Below are positions 43,530 through 53,598 of a DNA stretch of 64,000 nucleotides, one piece after another. The stretch is from positions 186,001 to 250,000 of the forward strand of contig NZ_JAERRF010000004.1 of assembly GCF_016741875.1 (NCBI RefSeq), in the 5' to 3' direction. A program made the position numbers and the translations under genes. Origin of the DNA: Streptomyces coffeae (GTDB lineage Bacteria > Actinomycetota > Actinomycetes > Streptomycetales > Streptomycetaceae). Within the stretch, counting starts at the first letter, position 1; every line of letters starts with the position of its first letter. Below the pieces are notes generated by a model that had not been told where the DNA came from, ran no database searches, and saw only the letters and a list, made by a program, of their open reading frames with translations.

Positions 43530-44138
43530 GTGCCGGAGCGTGATGACGAGACCGTGACGGCCTGGGCGCTCGCCGCGCGCGGTGGCGACCCCGATGCCGT
43601 CGACCGCTTCATCCGTGCCACCCAGCGCGATGTGTGGCGCTATGTGTCACGGCTGAGCGACCCGCAGTCGGCCGACGACCTCGTCCAGGAGACCTATCTG
43701 CGCGCGCTGCGCGGTCTGCCGCGCTTCGAGGCGAGGTCCTCCGCGCGCACCTGGCTGCTGTCGATCGCCCGCCGCGCGGTCGTCGACCGGCTGCGCCGCA
43801 ACGCGGCCCGCCCGCGGCTGTCGGACACCGACGACTGGCAGGCGGCGGCCGAACGCACCCAGAGCCGGGGGCTGCCGGTGGTCGGCTTCGACGAGGGCGT
43901 GGCGCTGACGCAACTGCTGGCGCTGCTGCCGTACGAGCGCCGGGAGGCGTTTGTGCTGACCCAGATGCTGGGCCTGCCGTACGCCGAGGCGGCCGTCGTC
44001 GCGGGCTGCCCGGTGGGCACGGTCCGCTCCCGGGTGGCCCGGGCCCGCGAGGCCCTGATCGGCGAACTGACGGCGCCGGACCAGCCCGACGGGATCCCGT
44101 CGCCCCTGCCCGAACCCGCGTTGGCGGGCACCGGGTAG
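43530..44138 (+). CDS. ECF-family RNA polymerase sigma factor
   Basis: A 202-residue alternative sigma factor. Region 2 (DVWRYVSRLSDPQSADDLVQETYLRAL, SARTWLLSIARRAVVDRLRR) and region 4 (LALLPYERREAFVLTQMLGLPYAEAA, CPVGTVRSRVARAREAL) are intact. GTG 43530 is set by GGAGG at 43520-43524. It stands between a His/Met-rich membrane protein and a copper export/chaperone operon, and faces its presumed anti-sigma, so metal or redox stress is a plausible signal. Confidence 0.9.
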   Translation: MPERDDETVTAWALAARGGDPDAVDRFIRATQRDVWRYVSRLSDPQSADDLVQETYLRALRGLPRFEARSSARTWLLSIARRAVVDRLRRNAARPRLSDTDDWQAAAERTQSRGLPVVGFDEGVALTQLLALLPYERREAFVLTQMLGLPYAEAAVVAGCPVGTVRSRVARAREALIGELTAPDQPDGIPSPLPEPALAGTG

Positions 44139-44144
44139 AACATG

Positions 44145-44181
44145 CCCGGCCGGTCACGCGCAGCTCGCGTGACCGGCCGGG
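44145..44181 (+). terminator. Terminator of the sigma factor gene (16-bp stem)
   Basis: Perfect 16-bp stem: 44145-44160 (CCCGGCCGGTCACGCG) pairs with 44166-44181; 5-base loop. It begins 7 bases after the sigma stop codon. The next 265 bases to the PCuAC stop hold nothing I can recognise. Confidence 0.85.
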
Positions 44182-44446
44182 GCTGGGGCAACAGGGTTCT
44201 GGCGCCCAGTGCTGACGGCGCGTTGTTGCGGGAGACGGTGGCATCGTCCGCGCGGCGGGGCGGTCCGGTCCCCGGGGCGGGCGTCGTGCCGGTCTCGGCA
44301 AGGCCGGTGCCGGCAAGGGGGAGAGGCCGGTGCGGACCGCCCGGGTGGCCGCACCGGGAAGAGTGACCACGGGCCCTGCCCACCGCCGTTGAGGGCCCTT
44401 GATCACCGCCTCCCGCATCGAGCGGACTGAGCGGGCGAAGACGCAC

Positions 44447-44923
44447 TCAGTCCGTCACAGCGCCCGGCCGGACGGCAACCGCCTCCACCCGCACCCGCCC
44501 GCTCCCGCGGAAGTGCAGGACGAACGGCACCCGGTCACCGGCCCGCAGCCGCCTCGGCGCGGGCCGGAGCATGACATCCAGCTCCTCCGCCGACATCCGC
44601 AGCGTGCCGTGAGCGGCGATACGCGCCGAGGACACCATCCGCATCGAGCCCGCGCCACGCCGTACGACCCGGCGGCTGAGCATGGCGCGGTCGGCCGACG
44701 GGGTGGTGACCCGCAGGAGTTCGTCCGCCGCGCCGCCGGTGTTGCGGAGGTCGAAGAACGCCGCGGTGGCTTCGGGGTTCGAGGGCAGCAGCACACGGGC
44801 GCGGGTGACCTCGACTTCGGCGGGGGAGCCCGCGGCACCGGCCGCGGTCCAGGCGACGAGCCCGGCGAGGGTGAGCACACACGCGACGACGGGCGCCAGC
44901 GCGGCGCGCAGCAGGGAAGTCAT
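44447..44923 (-). CDS. Copper chaperone PCu(A)C-domain protein
   Basis: A 158-residue exported protein. A hydrophobic N-terminal segment (LLRAALAPVVACVLTLAGLV) acts as signal peptide or anchor; the rest is a beta-rich PCuAC-like domain (ATAAFFDLRNTGGAADELL, MRMVSSARIAAHGTLRMSAEE, RAGDRVPFVLHF). The classical H(M)x10Mx21HxM copper motif is only partly present (Met-rich MRM and HGTLRM). Its ATG overlaps the stop of the copper ATPase (TGATG), so it is translated with it; it would receive copper outside the membrane. Confidence 0.75.
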   Translation of the reverse strand: MTSLLRAALAPVVACVLTLAGLVAWTAAGAAGSPAEVEVTRARVLLPSNPEATAAFFDLRNTGGAADELLRVTTPSADRAMLSRRVVRRGAGSMRMVSSARIAAHGTLRMSAEELDVMLRPAPRRLRAGDRVPFVLHFRGSGRVRVEAVAVRPGAVTD

Positions 44924-47373
44924 CACCGACCTGACCTCCCCAGCGCGCCGCGTGCACCGGACGGCTCCCAGCCGCGCAACCGCAGGCTGTTGCCGACCAC
45001 CACGACCGAACTCACGGACATCGCGGCGGCCGCCACCATCGGACCGAGTCGTCCGACGGCCGCCAGTGGCAGGGTGACGAGGTTGTAGCCGAACGCCCAG
45101 AGGAGATTGGCTCGTACGGTGCCGAGGGTGCGGCGGGCCAGCCGTACCGCGTCGGCGAGTGCGTGGATGTCCTCGCGCACCAGCGTCACATCGGCCGCAC
45201 CGATCGCCGCGTCGGTACCGCCGCCCATGGCGATGCCGAGGTCGGCGTGGGCGAGGGCGGCGGTGTCGTTCACACCGTCCCCGACGACCGCGACGCGGTG
45301 TCCGCGCGCCCGCAACTCCCGTACCAGTTCGGCCTTGCCCTCGGGCGTCATCCGGGTGTGCACCTCGTCGATGCCGAGTTGGCCGGCGGCGGAGCGGGCG
45401 GCGGCCTCGCTGTCGCCTGTGGCGAGGACGGGCCGCACACCGAGTCGCTTGAGGTGGTCGACGGCGCGGTAGCCCCCGGAGCGCAGACCGTCCCCGAGCG
45501 CGACCACGGCCGTGTCCCGGCCGTCCACGCGCACCAGCACGGCGGTACGGCCGTCCCGTTCGGCGGCCCGGACGGCTTCGCCGAGCGGGTGCGGCAACGG
45601 CTGTGCGCCGTCTGACGGGGTGGAATCCGCCGACGTCCCGTCCGCCGAGAGCGGGTCTACCGGATTCGTGGTGTGCGTCTCTCCCGTGGGGTGGGGCACG
45701 TTCTTCATGGCATCCGCCCGGGTCACCTCCACCCGGTGTCCTTCCACCACTCCCACGACGCCCAGCCCCGCCGTGCCCGCGAAGTCCGTCACGGCGGGCA
45801 GACCGGTGCCCGGCGCTCCGGTGCCCGGCGCGAGCGCGGCCCGTGCGTACGCGGCGAGTGCGCGGCCCACCGGATGTTCGGAGCCGTGTTCCACGGCGCC
45901 CGCCAGACGGATCACCTCTTCCTGACCGAGGCCGTCCGGGCGGGTCGTCACCTCGGCCACCTCCATCACACCGTGGGTCAGCGTGCCCGTCTTGTCGAGG
46001 ACCACGGTGTCCACCCGCCGCAGCCGCTCCAGCGCGCGCGGACCGCTGACCAGGATGCCCAGTTGGGCGCCGCGGCCAGTGGCGGCCAGCAGTGCGGTGG
46101 GGGTGGCAAGACCCAGCGCACAGGGGCAGGCCACGACCAGGACGGCCACGGCCGCCGTGACGGCCGCCTCGGGGGCCGCGCCCGCGCCCAGCCAGAAACC
46201 GAGCACGCTGACGGCGACCGCGAGTACGGCCGGTACGAAGACGGCGGCGATGGCGTCCGCGAGCCGCTGCGCGCGGGCCTTGCCCGACTGGGCCTCGGCC
46301 ACCAGCCGGGCGATACGGGCGAGTTGGGTGTCGGCCCCGACCGCCCCGGCCCGTACCTCGAGCAGTCCGCCGGAGTTGACCGCGCCACCCACGACCGGCG
46401 ACCCCGGAGCCACCTCGACCGGTGCGCTCTCGCCCGTCACCAGCGACAGATCGAGGGCCGAACCGCCCGCCGTCACCACACCGTCGGTGGCCACACGCTC
46501 CCCGGGACGCACCACGAACCGGTCGCCGACGCGCAACTCGCCGATGGGCACCCGGCGTTCGGGTGTGTCCCCGTCCGCCGCGAGGACGACGTCCTTGACG
46601 GTCATCGAGGCCAGCGCGCGCAGCGCGGAGCCGGTGCCGCGCCGGGCGCGTGCCTCCAGCAGCCGTCCGGCGAGGACGAACAGCGGGACACCGACGGCCG
46701 CCTCCAGATACACATGCGGTGTGCCGCCCGGGGCGCTCGGGAGCAGTGAGAACGGCATCCGCATCGACGGTTCCCCGGCGCCGCCGAGGAACAGGGCGTA
46801 CGCGGACCACGAGAACGAGGCGAGGACGCCCAGCGAGACCAGCGTGTCCATCGTGGCCGCGCCGTGCCGCAGCCCGCGCGCCGCACGGGTGTGGAACGGC
46901 CAGGAGCTCCACACCACCACCGGGGCGGCGAGTACGAAGCACAGCCACTGCCAGTTGCGGAACTGGAGGGCCGGGACCATGGACAGCACCAGGACCGGCA
47001 CCGAGAGCAGCGCGGTGACCCGTACGCGGTGCCGGTCGGCCGCGTCGTCCGCAGCCGGGGCCGTCTCCACGGCTGTCTCCGCGGCCGTCCCGTCCCGGCC
47101 TCGTTCCGTGGGCTTCTCCGTGGGCTTGTCCGGGGGCGGCACCGGATGGGCGGTGAACCCCGCGCCCTCCACGGCGGCCACCAGTTCGGTGGTCGGCACG
47201 GCGGCCGGGTGGATCACCCGGGCCCGCCCCGTGGCCAGGTTGACGCTTGCCTCGACACCCTCGACCCGGCCGAGCCGCTTCTCGACCCGGCGCACACACG
47301 CCGCACAGGTCATCCCGCCCACCACCAGCTCGGTGGTGACGGCGGCGGCTCCGGTGGCTGCGGGAGCGCTCAT
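44923..47373 (-). CDS. Copper-translocating P-type ATPase (CopA-like)
   Basis: An 816-residue PIB-type ATPase. Domains: N-terminal HMA metal-binding domain (GGMTCAACVRRVEKRLG), linker, membrane helices with the CPC transport site (VLVVACPCALGLATPT), A-domain (LVTGESAPV), P-domain with the phosphorylated Asp (VVLDKTGTLTHG), and hinge (VAVVGDGVNDTAALAHADLG). The nucleotide domain keeps EHGSEHPVG (HP motif) but contains an unusual Ser/Thr/Asp-rich insertion of about 45 residues. ATG 47373 overlaps the stop of the small Met-rich gene (ATGA). Confidence 0.94.
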   Translation of the reverse strand: MSAPAATGAAAVTTELVVGGMTCAACVRRVEKRLGRVEGVEASVNLATGRARVIHPAAVPTTELVAAVEGAGFTAHPVPPPDKPTEKPTERGRDGTAAETAVETAPAADDAADRHRVRVTALLSVPVLVLSMVPALQFRNWQWLCFVLAAPVVVWSSWPFHTRAARGLRHGAATMDTLVSLGVLASFSWSAYALFLGGAGEPSMRMPFSLLPSAPGGTPHVYLEAAVGVPLFVLAGRLLEARARRGTGSALRALASMTVKDVVLAADGDTPERRVPIGELRVGDRFVVRPGERVATDGVVTAGGSALDLSLVTGESAPVEVAPGSPVVGGAVNSGGLLEVRAGAVGADTQLARIARLVAEAQSGKARAQRLADAIAAVFVPAVLAVAVSVLGFWLGAGAAPEAAVTAAVAVLVVACPCALGLATPTALLAATGRGAQLGILVSGPRALERLRRVDTVVLDKTGTLTHGVMEVAEVTTRPDGLGQEEVIRLAGAVEHGSEHPVGRALAAYARAALAPGTGAPGTGLPAVTDFAGTAGLGVVGVVEGHRVEVTRADAMKNVPHPTGETHTTNPVDPLSADGTSADSTPSDGAQPLPHPLGEAVRAAERDGRTAVLVRVDGRDTAVVALGDGLRSGGYRAVDHLKRLGVRPVLATGDSEAAARSAAGQLGIDEVHTRMTPEGKAELVRELRARGHRVAVVGDGVNDTAALAHADLGIAMGGGTDAAIGAADVTLVREDIHALADAVRLARRTLGTVRANLLWAFGYNLVTLPLAAVGRLGPMVAAAAMSVSSVVVVGNSLRLRGWEPSGARGALGRSGR

Positions 47374-47606
47374 CGGGCCGCCCCCATGCCGTGCATCCCG
47401 CCCATGCCACCGCTGTCCGCGCCACCGCCGTCGTGCCCCGTACCGCCGTCGCCCGGATCGGTTCCGGAACCGCCGCCGCCGTCGTGCATTCCGGGGGCGA
47501 CGGGGCCCACCGCCGCCCCGACGGCGTACGCCGCGCCGAACATCGCGGCGAGCAGCAGGACGAAGGCGGTCAGGAGCACGAAGGGACTGTGCTGACGTGG
47601 GGTCAT
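47370..47606 (-). CDS. Small membrane protein with Gly/His/Met-rich tail
   Basis: A 78-residue protein: one transmembrane helix (residues 9-32) and a tail rich in Gly, Asp, His and Met (GMHDGGGGSGTDPGDGG, then GMGGMHGMGAAR). The first gene of the copper operon; its stop overlaps the copA start. It probably binds copper near the membrane, either to deliver it to CopA or to buffer it. No family name recognised. Confidence 0.75.
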   Translation of the reverse strand: MTPRQHSPFVLLTAFVLLLAAMFGAAYAVGAAVGPVAPGMHDGGGGSGTDPGDGGTGHDGGGADSGGMGGMHGMGAAR

Positions 47607-47787
47607 CGCCGCATCGTGGCACGGCCGGAGCTGCCCCGGCCGCCCTCCGGGCCCCCGCCGAGGGGTGAGATTCCTCCTGTGCGTTCCGGGGAACCGGGGC
47701 CCTCCCGCGGACGACGCGGATGACGCGGGGTACCGCGCGGGCGGGGAGCCGCGGACCGGCCCCCCGCCTTCAGGGTGGTGCGGACGG

Positions 47788-49071
<1,284 letters not shown>

Positions 49072-49160
49072 GGAATCTCCTCGGTGGGGGGTGAGGGGAG
49101 AGTGACGTGCCCGACGACCTGCCCAAATCTTGACATGCACGCGCAGGGCGCGGTGCTGAA

Positions 49161-49190
49161 ACGGTAGAAGGACTAGACCAGTAGGGTCAA
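49161..49190 (-). promoter_or_regulatory. Chitinase promoter
   Basis: Minus strand: -35 TTGACC (49185-49190), 18-base spacer, -10 TACCGT (49161-49166). The 5' leader to the chitinase ATG is about 83 bases. Confidence 0.65.
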
Positions 49191-49204
49191 TGGTCTGGGC
49201 CAAT
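49168..49204. promoter_or_regulatory. Two DasR-like operators (dre) over the chitinase promoter
   Basis: Consensus ACTGGTCTAGACCAGT. Minus-strand ACTGGTCTAGTCC (from 49182 down) matches about 12 of 16 positions and lies inside the -35/-10 spacer; plus-strand AATGGTCTGGGCCAAT (49189-49204) also matches about 12 of 16 and overlaps the -35. DasR is released by glucosamine-6-phosphate, linking the chitinase to N-acetylglucosamine availability. Confidence 0.7.
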
Positions 49205-49487
49205 GCTCTTTCGGTGCCACCGACGGCCCCGTCTCCGCGCCCAGCCCGGCACCTCGCCGGGCGTGCCGTACCTCGCCCCGTCCGGGAAGCTGTCCGAGAA
49301 GGTGGCTGAAGATCGATCGACCGGTGACGGACCGCTGCCGATCGGGCATACTCCAACCGCCGCGGTGCAGGTCATCACCCGTTCGAGACCCGACGGGAAC
49401 CGACCGGCCAGCGGTGACAACGGCGGGGCCGCCCCACCCCTGGCAGCCCGCCGCCGCCGCGCCCGACAGGGAGAGGAGAGCGCCGCC

Positions 49488-50660
49488 ATGACCGACCACG
49501 GCCCGCAGCCGGTGGAACGCGAACTGCCCACCGAGGAGGCCCGCGATCTGATCGCGCTCGTACGTGAGCTGATCGACCGCGAGATCAGGCCCCATGCCGC
49601 CGAGGAGGAAGCGGCCGGCCGCTTCCCCCGCGAGCTGTTCACCCTGCTGTCCGAGTCCGGGCTGCTGGGGCTGGTCCACCCCGAGGAGTTCGGTGGCGGC
49701 GACCAGCCGTACGAGGTCTACCTCCAGGTGCTCGAGGAGCTGGCCGCGGCCCGGCTCACCGTCGGTCTCGGCGTCAGCGTGCACACCCTCGCCTGCCACG
49801 CCCTCGCCGCGTTCGGCAGCAAGCAGCAGCTGGCCGAGCATCTGCCCGCGATGCTGGGCGGCGGGCTGCTCGGCGCGTACTGCCTGTCCGAGCCCTCCTC
49901 CGGCTCCGACGCCGCCGCCCTCACCACCCGCGCCACCCGCGACGGCGACACCTGGACGCTGGAGGGCACCAAGGCGTGGACCACCCACGGAGGCATCGCC
50001 GACTTCTACACGGTGCTCGCCCGCACCGGCCCCGAGCGCACCCGCGGGATCAGCGCCTTCCTCGTGCCCGGTGACGCCCCCGGGCTCAGCGCCGCCGCGC
50101 CCGAGCACAAGATGGGCATGAACGGTTCCCCCACCGCGCAGATCCACCTCGACGGCGTACGGATCCCCGACGCACGCCGTATCGGCGACGAGGGCCAGGG
50201 CTTCGCCATCGCACTGTCCGCCCTCGACGCGGGACGGCTGGGCATCGCGGCCTGTGCGACCGGCGTCGCCCAGGCGGCCCTGGACGAGGCGCTCGCGTAC
50301 ACCGCGCAGCGCCGCCAGTTCGACCGGCCGATAGCCGACTTCCAGGGGCTGCGCTTCATGCTGGCCGACATGGCGACCCAGATCGAGGCAGGACGCGCGC
50401 TCTATCTGACCGCCGCCCGGCTGCGGGACGCGGGCCGTCCGTTCTCCAAGCAGGCGGCCATGGCCAAGCTGTTCTGCACCGACACCGCGATGCGCGTCAC
50501 CACCGACGCGGTCCAGCTGTTCGGCGGATATGGCTACACGGCGGACTTCCCCGTGGAGCGGTACATGCGCGAGGCCAAGGTCCTTCAGATCGTGGAAGGC
50601 ACCAACCAGATCCAACGGGTCGTCATCGCCCGTGCTCTGGCGGGCCCGGAGAGCCGCTGA
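49488..50660 (+). CDS. Acyl-CoA dehydrogenase
   Basis: A 390-residue FAD enzyme for alpha,beta-dehydrogenation of acyl-CoA. Landmarks: AYCLSEPSSGSDAAAL (FAD/acyl site), HKMGMNGSPTAQIHLDGV, AYTAQRRQFDRPIADFQGLRF, DAVQLFGGYGYTADFPVERYMREAKV and the catalytic-base segment IVEGTNQIQ. Chain-length preference cannot be read. ATG 49488 has GGAGAGGAG upstream. Divergent from the chitinase. Confidence 0.95.
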   Translation: MTDHGPQPVERELPTEEARDLIALVRELIDREIRPHAAEEEAAGRFPRELFTLLSESGLLGLVHPEEFGGGDQPYEVYLQVLEELAAARLTVGLGVSVHTLACHALAAFGSKQQLAEHLPAMLGGGLLGAYCLSEPSSGSDAAALTTRATRDGDTWTLEGTKAWTTHGGIADFYTVLARTGPERTRGISAFLVPGDAPGLSAAAPEHKMGMNGSPTAQIHLDGVRIPDARRIGDEGQGFAIALSALDAGRLGIAACATGVAQAALDEALAYTAQRRQFDRPIADFQGLRFMLADMATQIEAGRALYLTAARLRDAGRPFSKQAAMAKLFCTDTAMRVTTDAVQLFGGYGYTADFPVERYMREAKVLQIVEGTNQIQRVVIARALAGPESR

Positions 50661-50816
50661 GCGGGTCGCGGTCCGGGGGCGCGGCGGCGCCGGGCCCCCG
50701 CCGCCCGGCCGACGGGCGCCGGGCCACGACCGGTCGGCTCAAGGCCCCGGTCCGCGGGCGCGAAACGCCGGTGCGCCGTGGGTGCGAGGCGCTGCGCGGG
50801 CCGTGCGCCCGGCCCG

Positions 50817-51197
50817 CTATACGCGGGGCGCCGCGCCCCGCCGCAGGACCGGCATGCTGATCGGACGCGACCCGGGGCCGCCGATGTGCGAGAACGGCTG
50901 CATACGCCAGTCCAGGCCCTCCGGCAGCGTCAGCAGCAGCGCCGCGTCCTGCTCCTGGGCGTCGAGCGACGCGTCGGCGGGGGAGGTGTCGGCCACCCCG
51001 CGCCCCGTACCGGCGCACACCGTGAGCCCGAACGGGTCCCACGGGGACGGGCACAGCGCGTGCTCCGGGAGGACGTCCTCGTCCGCGAGCAGGGCGATGG
51101 GCCGCGCGCAGTCCGGGCAGACGACCCGGAACATCTCGTAGGTCTCGGTCTCGTGAGATTCGATGTCGCCTTCGGCGAGGCGCTCAACGTAGGGCAT
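50817..51197 (-). CDS. Conserved protein of unknown function with CxxC
   Basis: A 126-residue protein. An N-terminal block with a CxxC (FRVVCPDCARPIALLADEDV) and a further Cys pair (HALCPSPW, TVCAGTG) could form a zinc site; the C-terminal part is acidic then Pro/Arg-rich. No family is recognised. ATG 51197 has GAGGGGGAAAC upstream. Divergent from the Lrp regulator. Confidence 0.65.
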   Translation of the reverse strand: MPYVERLAEGDIESHETETYEMFRVVCPDCARPIALLADEDVLPEHALCPSPWDPFGLTVCAGTGRGVADTSPADASLDAQEQDAALLLTLPEGLDWRMQPFSHIGGPGSRPISMPVLRRGAAPRV

Positions 51198-51425
51198 GAG
51201 TTTCCCCCTCGGGTGGGCTGGCCAGGCGCTCCGGCCTCGACCACAGCAAGCATTTCCCGCACCGCCCGGGAGGTAATCTCCGCACTTTCGCGGAGGCTCC
51301 CGACGGCATGTGGCGTTCGTCACACACCCCGCGCGGCCGCGGTGGGCAAGGGCCGTCCGGTCCCTTGCTCCGGACCGGTGCACCCGCTGTGCCGGAACGC
51401 CCGCGACCACATAAGGTGATCGGCT

Positions 51426-51866
51426 GTGGAGGAGTTGGACAGACAAATCGTGGAGCTGCTCGTCAAGGACGGGCGGATGAGCTACACGGACCTGGGCAAG
51501 GCCACCGGCCTGTCCACATCGGCCGTGCATCAGCGGGTCCGCCGCCTCGAGCAGCGGGGAGTGATCCGCGGCTATGCCGCGGTGGTGGACCCGGAGGCCG
51601 TGGGCCTGCCGCTGACCGCCTTCATCTCGGTCAAACCCTTCGACCCCAGCGCGCCGGACGACATCTCCGAGCGGCTGGCCGAGGTGCCCGAGATCGAGGC
51701 GTGCCACAGCGTCGCGGGGGACGAGAACTACATCCTCAAGGTGCGGGTCGCCACGCCCCTGGAGCTGGAGCACCTGCTCAGCCGGATCCGCTCGCTGGCC
51801 GGCGTCTCCACCCGCACCACCGTGGTCCTCTCCACCCCCTACGAAGCGCGCCCGCCGCGCGTCTGA
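51426..51866 (+). CDS. Lrp/AsnC-family transcriptional regulator
   Basis: A 146-residue regulator: HTH (EELDRQIVELLVKDGRMSYT, LSTSAVHQRVRRLEQRGVIRG) and RAM domain (ACHSVAGDENYILKVRVATPLELEHLL). GTG 51426 fits the family start. The amidohydrolase gene starts 88 bases downstream on the same strand and may be its target; the unknown CxxC gene is divergent. Confidence 0.9.
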   Translation: MEELDRQIVELLVKDGRMSYTDLGKATGLSTSAVHQRVRRLEQRGVIRGYAAVVDPEAVGLPLTAFISVKPFDPSAPDDISERLAEVPEIEACHSVAGDENYILKVRVATPLELEHLLSRIRSLAGVSTRTTVVLSTPYEARPPRV

Positions 51867-51954
51867 CCCCCCCGGGCGCGCCCGTCGCGCGCCCGACCCG
51901 ACAGGACGCGCCCGGCGCGCGTTTCCGAGAATCGACCCCACGAGGCAGCCCGCC

Positions 51955-53598
51955 GTGAACGAGCCCACCCCTGACCGGACCGCCGAGGGCCGCACCGTGC
52001 TGTTGCGCGGCGGCGAGGTCCACAGCCCCGCCGATCCGTTCGCGACCGCGATGGTCGTCGAGCGGGGCGCCATCGCCTGGGTGGGCTCCGAGGGTGCGGC
52101 CGACAGCTTCGCCGACGGGGTCGACGAGGTGATCCAGCTGGACGGGGCGCTGGTGACGCCAGCGTTCACCGATGCGCATGTGCACACCACCGCCACCGGA
52201 CTCGCCCTCACCGGACTGGACCTCGCGGGCGCCCGTTCGCTTGCCGACGCCCTGGCCCGGGTCCGTGCCCACGCCGCCGCCCGGCCCGAGGACCGAGTGC
52301 TGCTCGGCCACGGCTGGGACGCCAGCGGCTGGCCCGAGGGCCGCCCGCCGACCCGGGCCGAACTCGACGAGGCCGGCGGCGGCCGCCCCTTGTATCTGAC
52401 CCGCGTCGATGTGCACTCCGCGGTCGTCACCACCGCCCTGCTCGATCTGGTGCCGGGCGTGTCCGGCCTGGCGGGCTACCACCCCGACGCGCCGCTGACC
52501 GGCGCCGCCCACCACGCCGTACGCGCCACCGCCCAGGCGAGCGTGACCGCGCGGCAGCGCGCCGACGCCCAGCGCGCCGCCCTCGCCCGCGCCGCCTCCC
52601 TGGGCATCGGCTCCCTCCACGAGTGCGCGGGACCCGAGATCTCCGGCGAGGAGGACTTCACCGGACTGCTGAAGCTGGCCGCGGAGGAGCCGGGGCCGCG
52701 GGTGTTCGGCTACTGGGCCGAGGCCGCGGAGCGCGCCGCCGACCTGGAGAAGGTACGTGCGCTGGGCGCCCTCGGTGCCGCCGGTGACCTCTTCGTGGAC
52801 GGCTCGCTCGGCTCCCACACCGCGTGTCTCCACCGGACGTACGCCGACACATCGCACACCGGCACCGCCTATCTGGACCGGGCCGCCGTCGCCGCCCATG
52901 TCGCCGCCTGCACCGAGGCCGGGATGCAGGCCGGATTCCACGCCATCGGCGACGCCGCCGTCACCGACGTCGTCGAGGGCGTACGGGCCGCCGCCGAGCG
53001 GGTCGGACTGGCCAGGGTGCGCGCCGCCCGCCACCGCGTGGAACACGCCGAGATGATGACCCCCGAGACCATCGCGGCCTTCGCCGAACTCGGCCTCACC
53101 GCCTCCGTCCAGCCCGCCTTCGACGCCGCCTGGGGCGGCGAGGACGGTATGTACGCCCAGCGCCTGGGTGCCGAACGGGCCCGGACCCTCAACCCCTTCG
53201 CGGCCATGCTGCGCGCCGGAGTGCCCCTCGCGCTCGGTTCCGACAGCCCGGTCACCCCGCTCGACCCGTGGGGCACCGTGCGCGCCGCCGCCTTCCACCG
53301 CACCCCCGAGCACCGCGTGTCGGTCCGCGCCGCCTTCACCGCCCATACGCGCGGCGGCTGGCGGGCGATCGGCCGCGACGACGCGGGCGTCCTGGTGCCC
53401 GGCGCGCCCGCGGACTACGCGGTCTGGCGCGCCGGTGAGTTGGTCGTGCAGGTTCCCGACACGCGTGTCGCCGATTGGTCGACCGATCCGCGCTCGGGCA
53501 CGCCCGGCCTCCCCGACCTCACCCCGGGCGGTCAACTGCCCGTGTGTGTGCGCACGGTGGTCGGCGGACGCACCGTGCACCTCCGGCCGGACGAGTGA
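51955..53598 (+). CDS. Metal-dependent amidohydrolase (YtcJ-like)
   Basis: A 547-residue amidohydrolase-superfamily enzyme. Metal-site motifs: TDAHVHTTATGL (HxH near residue 75), FHAIGDAAVTDVVEG, RVEHAEMMTPETI and ALGSDSPVTPLDPW. Length and the VDGSLGSHTACL block fit the YtcJ/NfdA-like group, which hydrolyses N-formyl or other amide bonds. The substrate is unknown. GTG 51955 is the start used. Confidence 0.88.
   Translation: MNEPTPDRTAEGRTVLLRGGEVHSPADPFATAMVVERGAIAWVGSEGAADSFADGVDEVIQLDGALVTPAFTDAHVHTTATGLALTGLDLAGARSLADALARVRAHAAARPEDRVLLGHGWDASGWPEGRPPTRAELDEAGGGRPLYLTRVDVHSAVVTTALLDLVPGVSGLAGYHPDAPLTGAAHHAVRATAQASVTARQRADAQRAALARAASLGIGSLHECAGPEISGEEDFTGLLKLAAEEPGPRVFGYWAEAAERAADLEKVRALGALGAAGDLFVDGSLGSHTACLHRTYADTSHTGTAYLDRAAVAAHVAACTEAGMQAGFHAIGDAAVTDVVEGVRAAAERVGLARVRAARHRVEHAEMMTPETIAAFAELGLTASVQPAFDAAWGGEDGMYAQRLGAERARTLNPFAAMLRAGVPLALGSDSPVTPLDPWGTVRAAAFHRTPEHRVSVRAAFTAHTRGGWRAIGRDDAGVLVPGAPADYAVWRAGELVVQVPDTRVADWSTDPRSGTPGLPDLTPGGQLPVCVRTVVGGRTVHLRPDE

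Noticed and set aside
44447..47425. 992-residue frame running through copA into the PCuAC gene
   Set aside because: In copA it is out of phase with the real ATPase and reads as low-complexity Arg/Gly; only its last 158 codons are the real PCuAC gene.
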